The notes under the pieces are model-generated. The model was not told where the DNA came from, made no database searches, and saw only the letters and a program-made list of their open reading frames with translations. A program made the translations under genes and the position numbers. A DNA stretch of 64,000 nt. It comes from Luteibacter sp. dw_328. Its GTDB lineage: Bacteria; Pseudomonadota; Gammaproteobacteria; Xanthomonadales; Rhodanobacteraceae. Location of the stretch: assembly GCF_018449605.1 (NCBI RefSeq), contig NZ_JAAVUW010000006.1, positions 124,001 to 188,000 of the forward strand, given 5' to 3'. Of this stretch, positions 54,521 through 64,000 are shown piece by piece (position 1 is the stretch's first letter; every line of letters begins with the position of its first letter).

Positions 54521-54548
54521 AGTATAACGGAACCCTTGCTTGAGTCAG
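54521..54548 (-). promoter_or_regulatory. Putative sigma-70 promoter of the cytochrome gene
   Basis: On the minus strand CTGACT (54548-54543), a 16-nt spacer and TATACT (54526-54521) precede the gene by about 90 bp. The rest of the 54435-54765 gap holds a GGGGG-TATAA-CCCCC hairpin-like sequence at 54688-54702 ahead of mdtA and nothing else recognised. Confidence 0.6.
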
Positions 54549-54765
54549 CGGTCTTGAGATCGGCGCTGGAACGGTTCATGGGAAAGGGGCTAAACATGCC
54601 GTCAGTCATGGGGGACCCCTGTCAACCGGCATTGTTCAATTCCGTTCCCCAACACCTAACATTGGCGCCGTCGATCCTTAACCTCCGGGGGGTATAACCC
54701 CCTTGGCGCACGGCGCGCCCGGTCGGAGCGGTGCCTTCGAGCGGTTATTCATCTGGGAGTTTTAC

Positions 54766-56022
54766 ATGTCGCGTTTCTGGAAAATCGCGCTGGCCGTCAT
54801 TGTTGTCGTGCTGGTCGCGGGCTTCTTCATCGTCAGGAGCCACCATGCCAAGGGGGCCGATGCCGCCGCAGGCGCGCAGGCCAACGGTGAGGGGCAGGGC
54901 AAGGATCAACCGCCGGTACCGGTCACGGTCGTTCCGGTGGCCAGCCAGGATGTGCCGGTCTACCTCACGGCCCTCGGCACCGTCCAGGCGCGCAACACGG
55001 TTACCGTGCGCCCGCAGGTGGGTGGCCAGCTGATGAAGCTGAACTTCCAGGAAGGCCAGGAAGTGAAGAAGGGCGACGTCATCGCGGAAATCGATCCCCG
55101 CACGATCCAGTCCCAGTACGACCAGTCCGTGGCCAAGCTCAAGCAGGACCAGGCCCTCGCGGCCACGGCAAAGAACAACCTCGACCGCTCGACGAACCTC
55201 GTCAGCAAGGGCGGCCAGCAGTACGTGTCCAAGCAGGACCTGGACAACCTGAAGAACAGCCTCGACCAGGCCGTGGCGACCGCCAATGCCGACCAGGCCG
55301 CCATCCGCGCGGCGCAGGTGCAGCTGGGCTTCACCAAGGTCATCGCGCCGATCGACGGCCTCGCCGGCATCCGCTCGGTGGACGCCGGCAACATCGTGGC
55401 CACCACGGACGCGATCGTGACGCTCACCGAGCTGCACCCGATCTACGTCATGTTCTACCTGCCGGAGAAGAACCTGGACCTCGTCCGCGGTTCGACCACC
55501 GACGGCTCGCTGTCCGCGCTGGAAGTCTCCGCGCTCGATCGTGTCGACGCGCACGCCATCGCCATGGGCCACCTGGACGTGCTCGACAACACCATCGACA
55601 CCAGCACCGGCACCTTCCGCCTGCGCTCGCTGTTCGACAACGAGAAGACCCAGCTGTGGCCGGGCCAGTTCGTCAACGTGCAGCTGAAGGTGCGCACGGT
55701 GAAGAACGGTCTCGTGGTGCCGGCACAGGCGGTGCAGCGTGGTCCGGACGGCGACTACGTGTATCTCGTGCAGGGCGACAACACGGTCAAGATGCAGACG
55801 GTGGAAACGGCCACCGAAGTCGGCGATAGCCACGTCATGCTGAGCAAGGGCGTGAAGGTGGGGGACAAGGTCGTCACCGAAGGCCAGTTCCGCCTGAAGC
55901 CGGGTTCGAAGATCCAGCCGCTGGCACCGGGTCAGGTGCCCGAGGCCCCCACCGCCGAAGAACTGCAGAAGTCGAAGACGGCCGGCAAGCAGGGTCGCTC
56001 GGGCGCCAAGCGCGGCGGTTGA
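54766..56022 (+). CDS. mdtA: RND efflux periplasmic adaptor, MdtA-like
   Basis: A 418-residue membrane-fusion protein. An N-terminal membrane anchor (about 5-22, IALAVIVVVLVAGFFIV) leads to the lipoyl domain halves (VTVRPQVGGQLMKLNFQEGQ and VIAPIDGLAGIRSVDAGNIV) separated by a coiled-coil hairpin (about 105-180), then beta-barrel and membrane-proximal domains. MdtA links MdtB/MdtC to an outer-membrane channel such as TolC. It starts at ATG 54766 after GGGAG; a longer frame from 54703 lacks a proper leader. A Lys-rich, low-complexity tail (KSKTAGKQGRSGAKRGG) ends it. First gene of an mdtABC unit. Confidence 0.93.
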   Translation: MSRFWKIALAVIVVVLVAGFFIVRSHHAKGADAAAGAQANGEGQGKDQPPVPVTVVPVASQDVPVYLTALGTVQARNTVTVRPQVGGQLMKLNFQEGQEVKKGDVIAEIDPRTIQSQYDQSVAKLKQDQALAATAKNNLDRSTNLVSKGGQQYVSKQDLDNLKNSLDQAVATANADQAAIRAAQVQLGFTKVIAPIDGLAGIRSVDAGNIVATTDAIVTLTELHPIYVMFYLPEKNLDLVRGSTTDGSLSALEVSALDRVDAHAIAMGHLDVLDNTIDTSTGTFRLRSLFDNEKTQLWPGQFVNVQLKVRTVKNGLVVPAQAVQRGPDGDYVYLVQGDNTVKMQTVETATEVGDSHVMLSKGVKVGDKVVTEGQFRLKPGSKIQPLAPGQVPEAPTAEELQKSKTAGKQGRSGAKRGG

Positions 56023-56096
56023 TCAAGCAGCGCGCGGCGCGTCCATGACGGACGCGTCGCCCACGGACCGCAAGGTCCAGACACCAGGACACAAAC

Positions 56097-59000
56097 GTGG
56101 GCTTTTCGACACTCTTCATTCGCCGACCGATCGCGACTTCGCTGCTCATGGTGGCGGTGCTGTTGCTCGGCATCCTCGGCTACCGCCAGCTGCCGGTGTC
56201 GGCACTGCCGGAGATCAGTGCGCCGAGCATGGTCGTGACCACGCAGTACCCGGGTGCCAGCGCCACCACGATGGCCGCCCTGGTAACGACGCCGCTCGAG
56301 CGTAACTTCGGCCAGATTTCCGGCCTGACCTCGATGAGCTCGGATTCCTCGGCGGGCCTGTCGACGATCGTGCTGCAGTTCGCCATGGATCGCGATATCG
56401 ACATCGCGGCGCAGGACGTGCAGGCGGCGATCAACCAGGCGCGTGGCACGCTGCCCAACAACCTGCCTTACCCGCCGGTTTACAACCGCGTGAATCCGGC
56501 CGATGCGCCGATCATGACGCTGATGCTCACCTCGGACAGCCTGCCGCTGCGCGACGTGAACAACTTCGCCGACTCGATCATTGCGCAGAAGCTGGCGCAG
56601 GTGCAGGGCGTGGGCCTGGTCTCGATCGCCGGCAATGTGCGTCCGGCCGTGCGTATCCAGATCAATCCCGCGCAGCTGGCCAACCTTGGCCTGACCATGG
56701 AAGACGTGCGCAGTTCGCTCACGCAGGCCAACGTCAACGCGCCCAAAGGCACGCTCAACGGCAAGACCCAGTCCTACAGCATCGGCACCAACGACCAGCT
56801 CGCCGATGCCGCCGAATACAAGGGCACCATTATTGCCTACAAGAATGGCGCCCCCGTGCGTCTTTCCGATGTAGCCAACGTGATCGACGGTGTCGAGAAC
56901 GACCAGCTCGCCGCCTGGGCTAACGGCAAGCCTGCCGTGCTGCTCGACATCCGCCGTCAGCCCGGCGCGAACATCGTGCAGACCGTGCAGCAGATCCGGC
57001 AGACCATTCCGGACCTGCAGAAGGTGCTCCCGGCCGACGTGCACCTGAAGGTGTTCTCGGACCGCACCATCACCATCCGCGCCTCGGTCGAAGATGTCCA
57101 ATACACCCTGATCCTGACGATTTTCCTGGTCGTGGCGGTGATCTTCGTCTTCCTGCGCCGCCTGTGGGCCACGGTGATCCCGTCGGTCGCCGTGCCGCTG
57201 TCGCTGGTGGGTACCTTCGGCGTGATGGCGTTCGCCGGCATGTCGCTGGACAATCTCTCGTTGATGGCGCTCGCGGTGGCCACGGGCTTCGTCGTCGACG
57301 ATGCGATCGTGATGATCGAGAACATCGTCCGCTACATCGAGCAGGGTCACGACGCCAAGACCGCCGCGGAAATCGGCGCGAAGGAAATCGGCTTCACCGT
57401 GCTGTCGTTGACCGTCTCGCTGATCGCGGTGTTCCTGCCGCTGCTGCTGATGCCTGGCGTGACCGGTCGCCTGTTCCATGAGTTCGCCTGGGTGCTGACG
57501 ATCGCCGTCGCCATTTCCATGCTGGTGTCGTTGACCCTCACGCCAATGATGTGCGCCTACCTGCTCAAGGCCGACGAACTGCCGGACGCGGAAGACGCGC
57601 ACGAGCACGCTTCCGCCTCGGGCAAGCACACCACCTGGTCGCGCATCGTGGACGGCTACGGCAGCAGCCTGGATTGGGTGCTCGATCATCGTCCGCTGAC
57701 CATGATCGTCGCCGCGCTCACCGTGGCGTTGACGGTCGTTCTGTACATCATCATCCCGAAGGGCCTCCTGCCTGAGCAGGACACGGGCCTGATCACGGCC
57801 GTGGTGCAGGCCGACCAGAACGTCGCCTTCCCGCAGATGGAGCAGCGCACCAAGGCTGTCGCCGACGCACTGGGACGGGATCCGGCCGTCGCCGGTGTCG
57901 CCGCCTTCATCGGTGCGGGCTCGATCAATCCCACGCTCAACCAGGGTCAGCTGTCGCTCGTGCTGAAGGACCGCGGCGACCGCGCGTCACTGGACGAACT
58001 GCTGCCGCGCCTGCAGAAGACCGTGGAGAACATCGCCGGCGTGGCCCTGTACCTGAAGCCCGTGCAGGACGTCACGCTCGACACCCAGGTATCGGCGACC
58101 GAGTACCAGTACTCGCTGTCGGACGTTAACTCGACCGAGCTTGCCGGCTACGCTCAGCAGATGACCTCCGCGCTGCGCAAGCGCAAGGAGTTGTCGGATG
58201 TCGACAACAACCTGGCCGACCAGGGCACGGCGCTGAAACTCACCATCGATCGTGACAGTGCCAGCCGCCTCGGCGTGCCGGTTCAGACCATCGACGACAC
58301 CTTGTACGACGCGTTCGGCCAGCGCCAGATCTCGACCATCTTCACCCAGTTGAACCAGTACCGCGTGGTGATGGAAGTCTCGCCGGAATTCCGCACGAGC
58401 TCCGATCTGCTGAACAAGCTGACGGTGCGTGGCAATGGTAACGGCGCCCTCACGGGCTCCAACGCCACCAGCTTCGGCCAGCTGGCATCGAGCAACTCGG
58501 CCACGCCGGCCGGCATCGGTAATACCGGTAATGTCGGCTTCCAGGTCGGCGGTGGCGGCACGATTCCCATCACCGCGCTGGCCAGTTCCGTCGTCACGAG
58601 CGCGCCCCTGGTCGTCACGCATCTGCAGCAGCTGCCGGCAGTGACGATTTCGTTCAACCTCGCGCAGGGCAAGTCACTCTCCCAGGCGGTCGCGGCCATC
58701 CACGAGGTGGAGCAGCAGCTCAACTTCCCGCCGCAGGTGCGTGGGCAGTTCATCGGCAAAGCCGCGGAGTTCTCCTCGTCGGTTGGTGACGAAGTGCTCC
58801 TGCTGCTGGCCTCGATCATCGTCATCTACATCGTGCTGGGCGTGCTCTACGAGAGCTACATCCACCCGCTGACGATCATCTCCACGCTGCCCCCCGCAGG
58901 CGTCGGCGCCTTGCTCGCCCTGCTGATGTGCGGCATGACCCTGTCCGTCGATGGCATCGTCGGCATCGTGCTGCTCATCGGTATCGTGAAGAAGAACGCG

Positions 59001-59336
59001 ATCATGATGATCGACTTCGCGATCGAGGCGAAACGTACCGGCCTGAACGCGCAGGAGGCCATCCGCCGCGCCTGCCTGCTGCGTTTCCGTCCGATCATGA
59101 TGACCACTGCCGCCGCACTGCTCGGTGCGTTGCCGCTCGCGCTCGGTACCGGCATCGGCTCGGAGCTGCGCAAGCCGCTCGGCGTGTCCATCGTCGGTGG
59201 TCTGCTGCTCTCGCAGCTGGTCACCCTGTACACCACGCCAGTGATCTATCTCTATATGGAGCGATTCTCCGACTGGCTCGCGGAGCGCAAGGCGCGACGA
59301 GAGTTGTTGCTAGCCGATGCCCGGCCCGCTTCCTGA
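56097..59336 (+). CDS. mdtB: RND multidrug efflux permease, MdtB-like
   Basis: A 1079-residue inner-membrane RND pump with 12 helices. It starts at GTG 56097 (GFSTLFIRRPIATSLL). TM4 holds the proton-relay pair in TGFVVDDAIVMIENIVRYIE; the C-terminal half ends LSQLVTLYTTPVIYLYMERF, normal for the family. A run rich in Gly, Asn, Ser and Thr (about 779-826) in the second periplasmic part makes it some 40 residues longer than E. coli MdtB. MdtB forms a mixed trimer with MdtC and exports novobiocin, bile salts and similar compounds. Confidence 0.94.
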   Translation: MGFSTLFIRRPIATSLLMVAVLLLGILGYRQLPVSALPEISAPSMVVTTQYPGASATTMAALVTTPLERNFGQISGLTSMSSDSSAGLSTIVLQFAMDRDIDIAAQDVQAAINQARGTLPNNLPYPPVYNRVNPADAPIMTLMLTSDSLPLRDVNNFADSIIAQKLAQVQGVGLVSIAGNVRPAVRIQINPAQLANLGLTMEDVRSSLTQANVNAPKGTLNGKTQSYSIGTNDQLADAAEYKGTIIAYKNGAPVRLSDVANVIDGVENDQLAAWANGKPAVLLDIRRQPGANIVQTVQQIRQTIPDLQKVLPADVHLKVFSDRTITIRASVEDVQYTLILTIFLVVAVIFVFLRRLWATVIPSVAVPLSLVGTFGVMAFAGMSLDNLSLMALAVATGFVVDDAIVMIENIVRYIEQGHDAKTAAEIGAKEIGFTVLSLTVSLIAVFLPLLLMPGVTGRLFHEFAWVLTIAVAISMLVSLTLTPMMCAYLLKADELPDAEDAHEHASASGKHTTWSRIVDGYGSSLDWVLDHRPLTMIVAALTVALTVVLYIIIPKGLLPEQDTGLITAVVQADQNVAFPQMEQRTKAVADALGRDPAVAGVAAFIGAGSINPTLNQGQLSLVLKDRGDRASLDELLPRLQKTVENIAGVALYLKPVQDVTLDTQVSATEYQYSLSDVNSTELAGYAQQMTSALRKRKELSDVDNNLADQGTALKLTIDRDSASRLGVPVQTIDDTLYDAFGQRQISTIFTQLNQYRVVMEVSPEFRTSSDLLNKLTVRGNGNGALTGSNATSFGQLASSNSATPAGIGNTGNVGFQVGGGGTIPITALASSVVTSAPLVVTHLQQLPAVTISFNLAQGKSLSQAVAAIHEVEQQLNFPPQVRGQFIGKAAEFSSSVGDEVLLLLASIIVIYIVLGVLYESYIHPLTIISTLPPAGVGALLALLMCGMTLSVDGIVGIVLLIGIVKKNAIMMIDFAIEAKRTGLNAQEAIRRACLLRFRPIMMTTAAALLGALPLALGTGIGSELRKPLGVSIVGGLLLSQLVTLYTTPVIYLYMERFSDWLAERKARRELLLADARPAS

Positions 59337-59372
59337 TGGGAAGCGTCACCGGGGGAGATCGCACCACCCTCA

Positions 59373-59408
59373 TTCGCCGGACGGTTCGCCGCCCGGCGAA
59401 ACCTTTTT
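59373..59408 (+). terminator. UUCG-capped hairpin with T-tract between mdtB and mdtC
   Basis: TTCGCCGG-A-CGG pairs with CCG-C-CCGGCGAA around a TTCG tetraloop, followed by ACCTTTTT. It has the form of an intrinsic terminator, yet lies inside an operon that must yield both subunits. It may lower mdtC relative to mdtB, with about 65 bp left for a second promoter. Confidence 0.55.
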
Positions 59409-59472
59409 CCGGGATACGCGTTAAGACAGGGACGATCCGCGCGATCCAGTACGAGACAAGCCGTCCCACTGC

Positions 59473-62400
59473 ATGAATATTTCCGGCCCGTTCATTCGCC
59501 GACCCATCGGCACGTCACTGCTCGCCATTGGCCTCTTCGTCGTCGGCATGATCTGTTACTCGCTGCTCGGCGTCGCAGCGCTGCCGAACATCCAGTTCCC
59601 GGCGATCTTCGTCCAGGCGCAGCAGTCAGGCGCCGATGCGAGCACGATGGCCTCCACCGTGGCCGCTCCCCTGGAACGCCATCTGGGCCAGGTGCCGGGC
59701 GTGGAGTCCATGCGTTCGAACAGTTCCGAGGGCAGCACCTTCGTGCTGTTGTTCTTCCAGAACGGGACCAACATCGACGCCGCCGCGCGTGACGTTCAGT
59801 CGGCAATCAACGCAGCGCAGCCGGACCTTCCGGCGGGGCTGCTCAATGCGCCTTCATACCAGAAGGCCAACCCCAACGACGATCCGGTGATCGTGCTGGC
59901 GTTGACGTCGGACACGGTCGCGCCGACCGAGCTCTACAACGTCGCCGACTCCATCCTCGCGCAGCGCCTTCGTCAGCAGGAAGGCATCGCCTCGGTCGAC
60001 ATCGCCGGCAGCGCCACGCCGGCCATTCGTGTCGATGTGAATCTGCGCGCGCTCAATGCGATGGGCCTTTCTCCCGATCAGCTTCGCAACGCGCTCACCG
60101 CCGCCAACGTCACCTCGCCGCAGGGCTTCCTCACCGACGGGTACAGCAACATCGCCGTGACCGCGACGGACTCCCTGCATACGGCGGAAGAGTTCGGTAA
60201 GCTGGTCATCGCCGTCAAGAACAGCGTGCCCATCCGCCTGTCCGATATCGCCAACGTCTACGACGGTCAGCAGGACGCCTACCAGGCGGCGTGGTTCAAC
60301 GGTAAGCCCGGCATCCTGATGTACGTGTACCGCAAGTCGGACGCGAACGTCATCGAGACGGTCGACCGGATCAAGGCGCAGATTCCGACCATGCAGGCCT
60401 GGCTGCCTGCGGGCGTCAAGCTGCACTCGTTTTTCGATGGCACGCCAACCATTCGCGCGTCGTTGCATGAAGTGCAGGCGACCCTGCTGATCAGCCTCGG
60501 CATGGTGATCATGACGATGGCGTTGTTCCTGCGCCGTCTCGCGCCAACGCTCATCGCTGGCCTCGCCGTGCCGCTGTCGCTGGCTGGCGCGTTCGTGGTC
60601 ATGTATTGCTTTGGTTACACGTTGAACAACCTGACCCTGCTGGCGCTGGTGATCGCCATCGGATTCGTCGTCGACGATGCCATCGTGGTGATCGAGAACG
60701 TCATCCGGCACATGGATGAGGGGATCTCCCGGTTCGACGCAGCCCTGCTCGGCGCACGCGAGATCGGTTTCACCATCGTATCGATCACCGCGTCACTGAT
60801 CGCCGTCTTCATTCCCTTGTTGTTCGCCGGCGGCATCACCGGCATGTTCTTCAAGGAGTTCACCGTCACCCTGGTTGCCGCGATCGTCGTGTCGGCCCTG
60901 GTCTCGCTGACGCTCACGCCTTCGCTTTGCGGCCACTTCCTCACCGCACATAAGAACGACAAGCCGGAGTCGAAACTGGGCCGTGCGCTGGAGCGAGGCC
61001 AGGAGCGACTCATCGGTGTCTACCGTCGTGCGCTCGACTGGTCGCTGCGGCATGCGCTGCTGATGGCGCTCACGCCTCTCGTGCTGGTGGGAATCACCTT
61101 CGTGCTCGCAGGCATGGTCAAGGGTGGCTTCTTCCCGCCGCAGGACACGGGCCTGATGGCAGCGCGCGCGACGGCCAGCTCCACCGTCTCGTTCGGTGAA
61201 ATGAAGGTGCGCCAGGCGCGCCTCACCGAGATGCTCCTCGCCGATCCGGACGTCAAGTCGGTGGGCTCACGTCTGGGCACCAGTCGTACCGGTTCGACCG
61301 GCTCGTTCAACATCGAGTTGAGGACCGTGGCGGATGGGCGTGAGGACACCACGTTCGATGCACTCGACCGTATCTCCGCCAAGGCCAATAAATACCCGGA
61401 TCTCAACCTCCGCCTGCGTCCGATCCAGGACCTCCCCACCGGCGGCGGTGGCGGCACTTCGCAGGGTGGCCAGTATTCGGTCTCGCTCAAGGGCAACGAC
61501 GTCGAAGAGCTGCAGGAGTGGCTGCCCAAGCTGGTCGATGCACTGAAGAAAAACAAGATGCTCAAGGACGTCGGCAGCGATATCGATGCGGCCGGCCTGC
61601 GCCAGAACATCGTGATCGATCGCGATACGGCGGGCCGTCTCGGCGTTTCGATCGGCGATATCGATGGCGCGCTGTACAACGCGTTCGGCCAGCGCGCGGT
61701 GTCGACGATCTACTCGGACATCAACCAGTACCGCGTGATCGTCAACGCCTTGCCGCAGATGGCGGCGACGCCGGAATCGCTGAACCAGATTTACGTCAAG
61801 GCCGCTTCCGGCGCCATGGTGCCGATGAACGCGGTCACCAAGCAGGTGCCGGGCCTTGCACCGACCCAGATCGTGCACGAGGACCAGTACACCAGCATGG
61901 GTGTGAGCTTCAATCTCGCCCCTGGCGTGAGCATGGGCGAGGCGATGGAGATCATCCAGAAGACCATCAGCGGCATGCGCATGCCGGGCGACATCCGCCT
62001 CGATGCCGGCAGCGACTTCCGGCGCTTCCAGCAGTCGCAGAGCGACATGCCGCTGCTGATCCTGGCCGCCATCATCGTGGTCTACCTGCTCATGGGCATG
62101 CTGTACGAGAGCCTGATTCATCCGGTGACCATTCTTTCCACGCTGCCCGCCGCCGGCGTGGGTGCCTTGGCCGCGCTGGTGATTACCGATACGGAGCTCT
62201 CCGTGGTGGCGATGATCGCGCTGGTCTTGCTCATCGGTATCGTGAAGAAAAACGCGATCATGATGATCGACTTCGCGCTGGTGGCCGAGCGTGAGCATCA
62301 CCTGAGCTCGAAGGAAGCGATTCGCGAGGCCTGCCTCGTACGTTTCCGCCCGATCATGATGACCACCATGGTGGCGATCCTCGCGGCGCTGCCGCTTGCG

Positions 62401-62595
62401 ATCGGCCTGGGCGAGGGCTCCGAACTACGCCGCCCGCTGGGTATCGCGATGATCGGTGGCCTGATCATCTCGCAGAGCCTGACCCTTCTTTCGACGCCGG
62501 CCCTGTACGTGATCTTCGCCTGCCTGTCGGAGCGCTGGAAAGCGCGCAAGGCCCGCCGCCGCGAGGCACGCCTGCTGCGACTGAGCGCCCGGTAG
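59473..62595 (+). CDS. mdtC: RND multidrug efflux permease, MdtC-like
   Basis: A 1040-residue RND pump (MNISGPFIRRPIGTSLLAIG), close to E. coli MdtC in length. TM4 has IGFVVDDAIVVIENVIRHMD, the proton-relay region; two large periplasmic loops follow TM1 and TM7, and the C-terminus SQSLTLLSTPALYVIFACL is typical. Partner of MdtB: in E. coli the functional pump is a B2C trimer. It follows mdtB by 136 bp, a gap containing a terminator-like hairpin. Its TAG stop is formed by the start of a dispersed repeat. Confidence 0.94.
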   Translation: MNISGPFIRRPIGTSLLAIGLFVVGMICYSLLGVAALPNIQFPAIFVQAQQSGADASTMASTVAAPLERHLGQVPGVESMRSNSSEGSTFVLLFFQNGTNIDAAARDVQSAINAAQPDLPAGLLNAPSYQKANPNDDPVIVLALTSDTVAPTELYNVADSILAQRLRQQEGIASVDIAGSATPAIRVDVNLRALNAMGLSPDQLRNALTAANVTSPQGFLTDGYSNIAVTATDSLHTAEEFGKLVIAVKNSVPIRLSDIANVYDGQQDAYQAAWFNGKPGILMYVYRKSDANVIETVDRIKAQIPTMQAWLPAGVKLHSFFDGTPTIRASLHEVQATLLISLGMVIMTMALFLRRLAPTLIAGLAVPLSLAGAFVVMYCFGYTLNNLTLLALVIAIGFVVDDAIVVIENVIRHMDEGISRFDAALLGAREIGFTIVSITASLIAVFIPLLFAGGITGMFFKEFTVTLVAAIVVSALVSLTLTPSLCGHFLTAHKNDKPESKLGRALERGQERLIGVYRRALDWSLRHALLMALTPLVLVGITFVLAGMVKGGFFPPQDTGLMAARATASSTVSFGEMKVRQARLTEMLLADPDVKSVGSRLGTSRTGSTGSFNIELRTVADGREDTTFDALDRISAKANKYPDLNLRLRPIQDLPTGGGGGTSQGGQYSVSLKGNDVEELQEWLPKLVDALKKNKMLKDVGSDIDAAGLRQNIVIDRDTAGRLGVSIGDIDGALYNAFGQRAVSTIYSDINQYRVIVNALPQMAATPESLNQIYVKAASGAMVPMNAVTKQVPGLAPTQIVHEDQYTSMGVSFNLAPGVSMGEAMEIIQKTISGMRMPGDIRLDAGSDFRRFQQSQSDMPLLILAAIIVVYLLMGMLYESLIHPVTILSTLPAAGVGALAALVITDTELSVVAMIALVLLIGIVKKNAIMMIDFALVAEREHHLSSKEAIREACLVRFRPIMMTTMVAILAALPLAIGLGEGSELRRPLGIAMIGGLIISQSLTLLSTPALYVIFACLSERWKARKARRREARLLRLSAR

Positions 62596-62701
62596 GAGCC
62601 GATTCATCGGCAACCAGTACATGTGGGAGCCGCTTCAGCGGCGAAAAGCCAACGGAGCGGGGAAGCTGCAAGGCAAATCGCCGACAAATCGGCTCCCACA
62701 T
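62591..62701. repeat. Three dispersed repeats after mdtC
   Basis: Three copies lie in a row: ATTCATCGG type, plus sense (62591-62613), CTTCAGCGG type, plus sense (62622-62646), and an ACAAATCGG variant in minus sense (62675-62701). The first provides the mdtC stop codon. The remaining gap to the isocitrate dehydrogenase gene (to 62842) must hold its promoter, but no convincing hexamers were identified. Confidence 0.8.
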
Positions 62702-62842
62702 AACTGCCATGCTGCGGGGCGGCTTTCCCGTTTCGAGCGGCCGCGCCACAATGGACCGGTTTCCCGCTCGCCGGTGCGCCCTTGAGGCTTGCGCCGGTGG
62801 GCCCCATGACCTGGCCCACTCAAGCATAAGGCTCGCCGAATC

Positions 62843-64000
<1,158 letters not shown>

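Noticed and set aside
55932..57689. 585-codon minus-strand frame opposite mdtA/mdtB
   Set aside because: Antisense to conserved RND transporter sequence; low-complexity His/Arg/Gln product.

Overview
The window (about 65% G+C, dense, mostly short intergenic gaps) looks like chromosome of a gammaproteobacterium of the Xanthomonadales, most likely Rhodanobacteraceae (Luteibacter/Dyella-like). That is inference from the gene set: class Ia nrdAB behind a cobalamin riboswitch, monomeric NADP-isocitrate dehydrogenase, Oar-like TonB receptor, MdtABC efflux, GH78 rhamnosidase and a dispersed palindromic repeat (GTAGGAGCCGATTCATCGGCGAT and a GCTTCAGCGGCGA variant). No rRNA, tRNA, transposase, phage gene or CRISPR array was seen.

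Layout. 1-3700 (minus): nrdA and the start of nrdB behind a cobalamin riboswitch and a promoter overlapped by two NrdR-like boxes. 3837-17851: single genes and small units: a hybrid histidine kinase, an SDR, a DUF2501 protein, a GH78 rhamnosidase, a chemoreceptor with a sigma-28 promoter, an NmrA-like protein, an acyl-CoA ligase and a membrane PQQ dehydrogenase.

17917-42896 is the notable region: a large catabolic island. A six-gene minus operon (ACAD11-like acyl-CoA dehydrogenase, IclR regulator, quinone oxidoreductase, CoA ligase, MFS, HD protein) diverges from a nine-gene plus operon (ComB-family phosphatase, ACAD11-like APH kinase, FadJ-type enzyme, thiolase, three acyl-CoA dehydrogenases, SDR, MaoC hydratase). 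The 194-bp divergent region carries two near-identical 17-bp palindromes, the likely IclR operators, and back-to-back promoters. A third unit follows: TonB receptor, a Baeyer-Villiger monooxygenase fused to an SDR, an aldehyde dehydrogenase and an esterase/lipase. Together these suggest uptake of a hydrophobic substrate, ketone-to-ester or lactone oxidation, hydrolysis, CoA activation, phosphorylation of a hydroxyacyl-CoA with phosphate loss, then beta-oxidation. The substrate cannot be read from sequence.

42919-64000: an Fsr-like MFS with a divergent AraC regulator; an Oar-like TonB receptor behind a MetJ-like double box and a structured leader; gluconokinase; threonine aldolase; an operon of alpha/beta hydrolase, zapE, an unknown protein and a lipoprotein amidase; acpH; a membrane cytochrome c5; mdtABC with a terminator-like hairpin before mdtC; and the first 386 codons of monomeric isocitrate dehydrogenase, cut by the window end.
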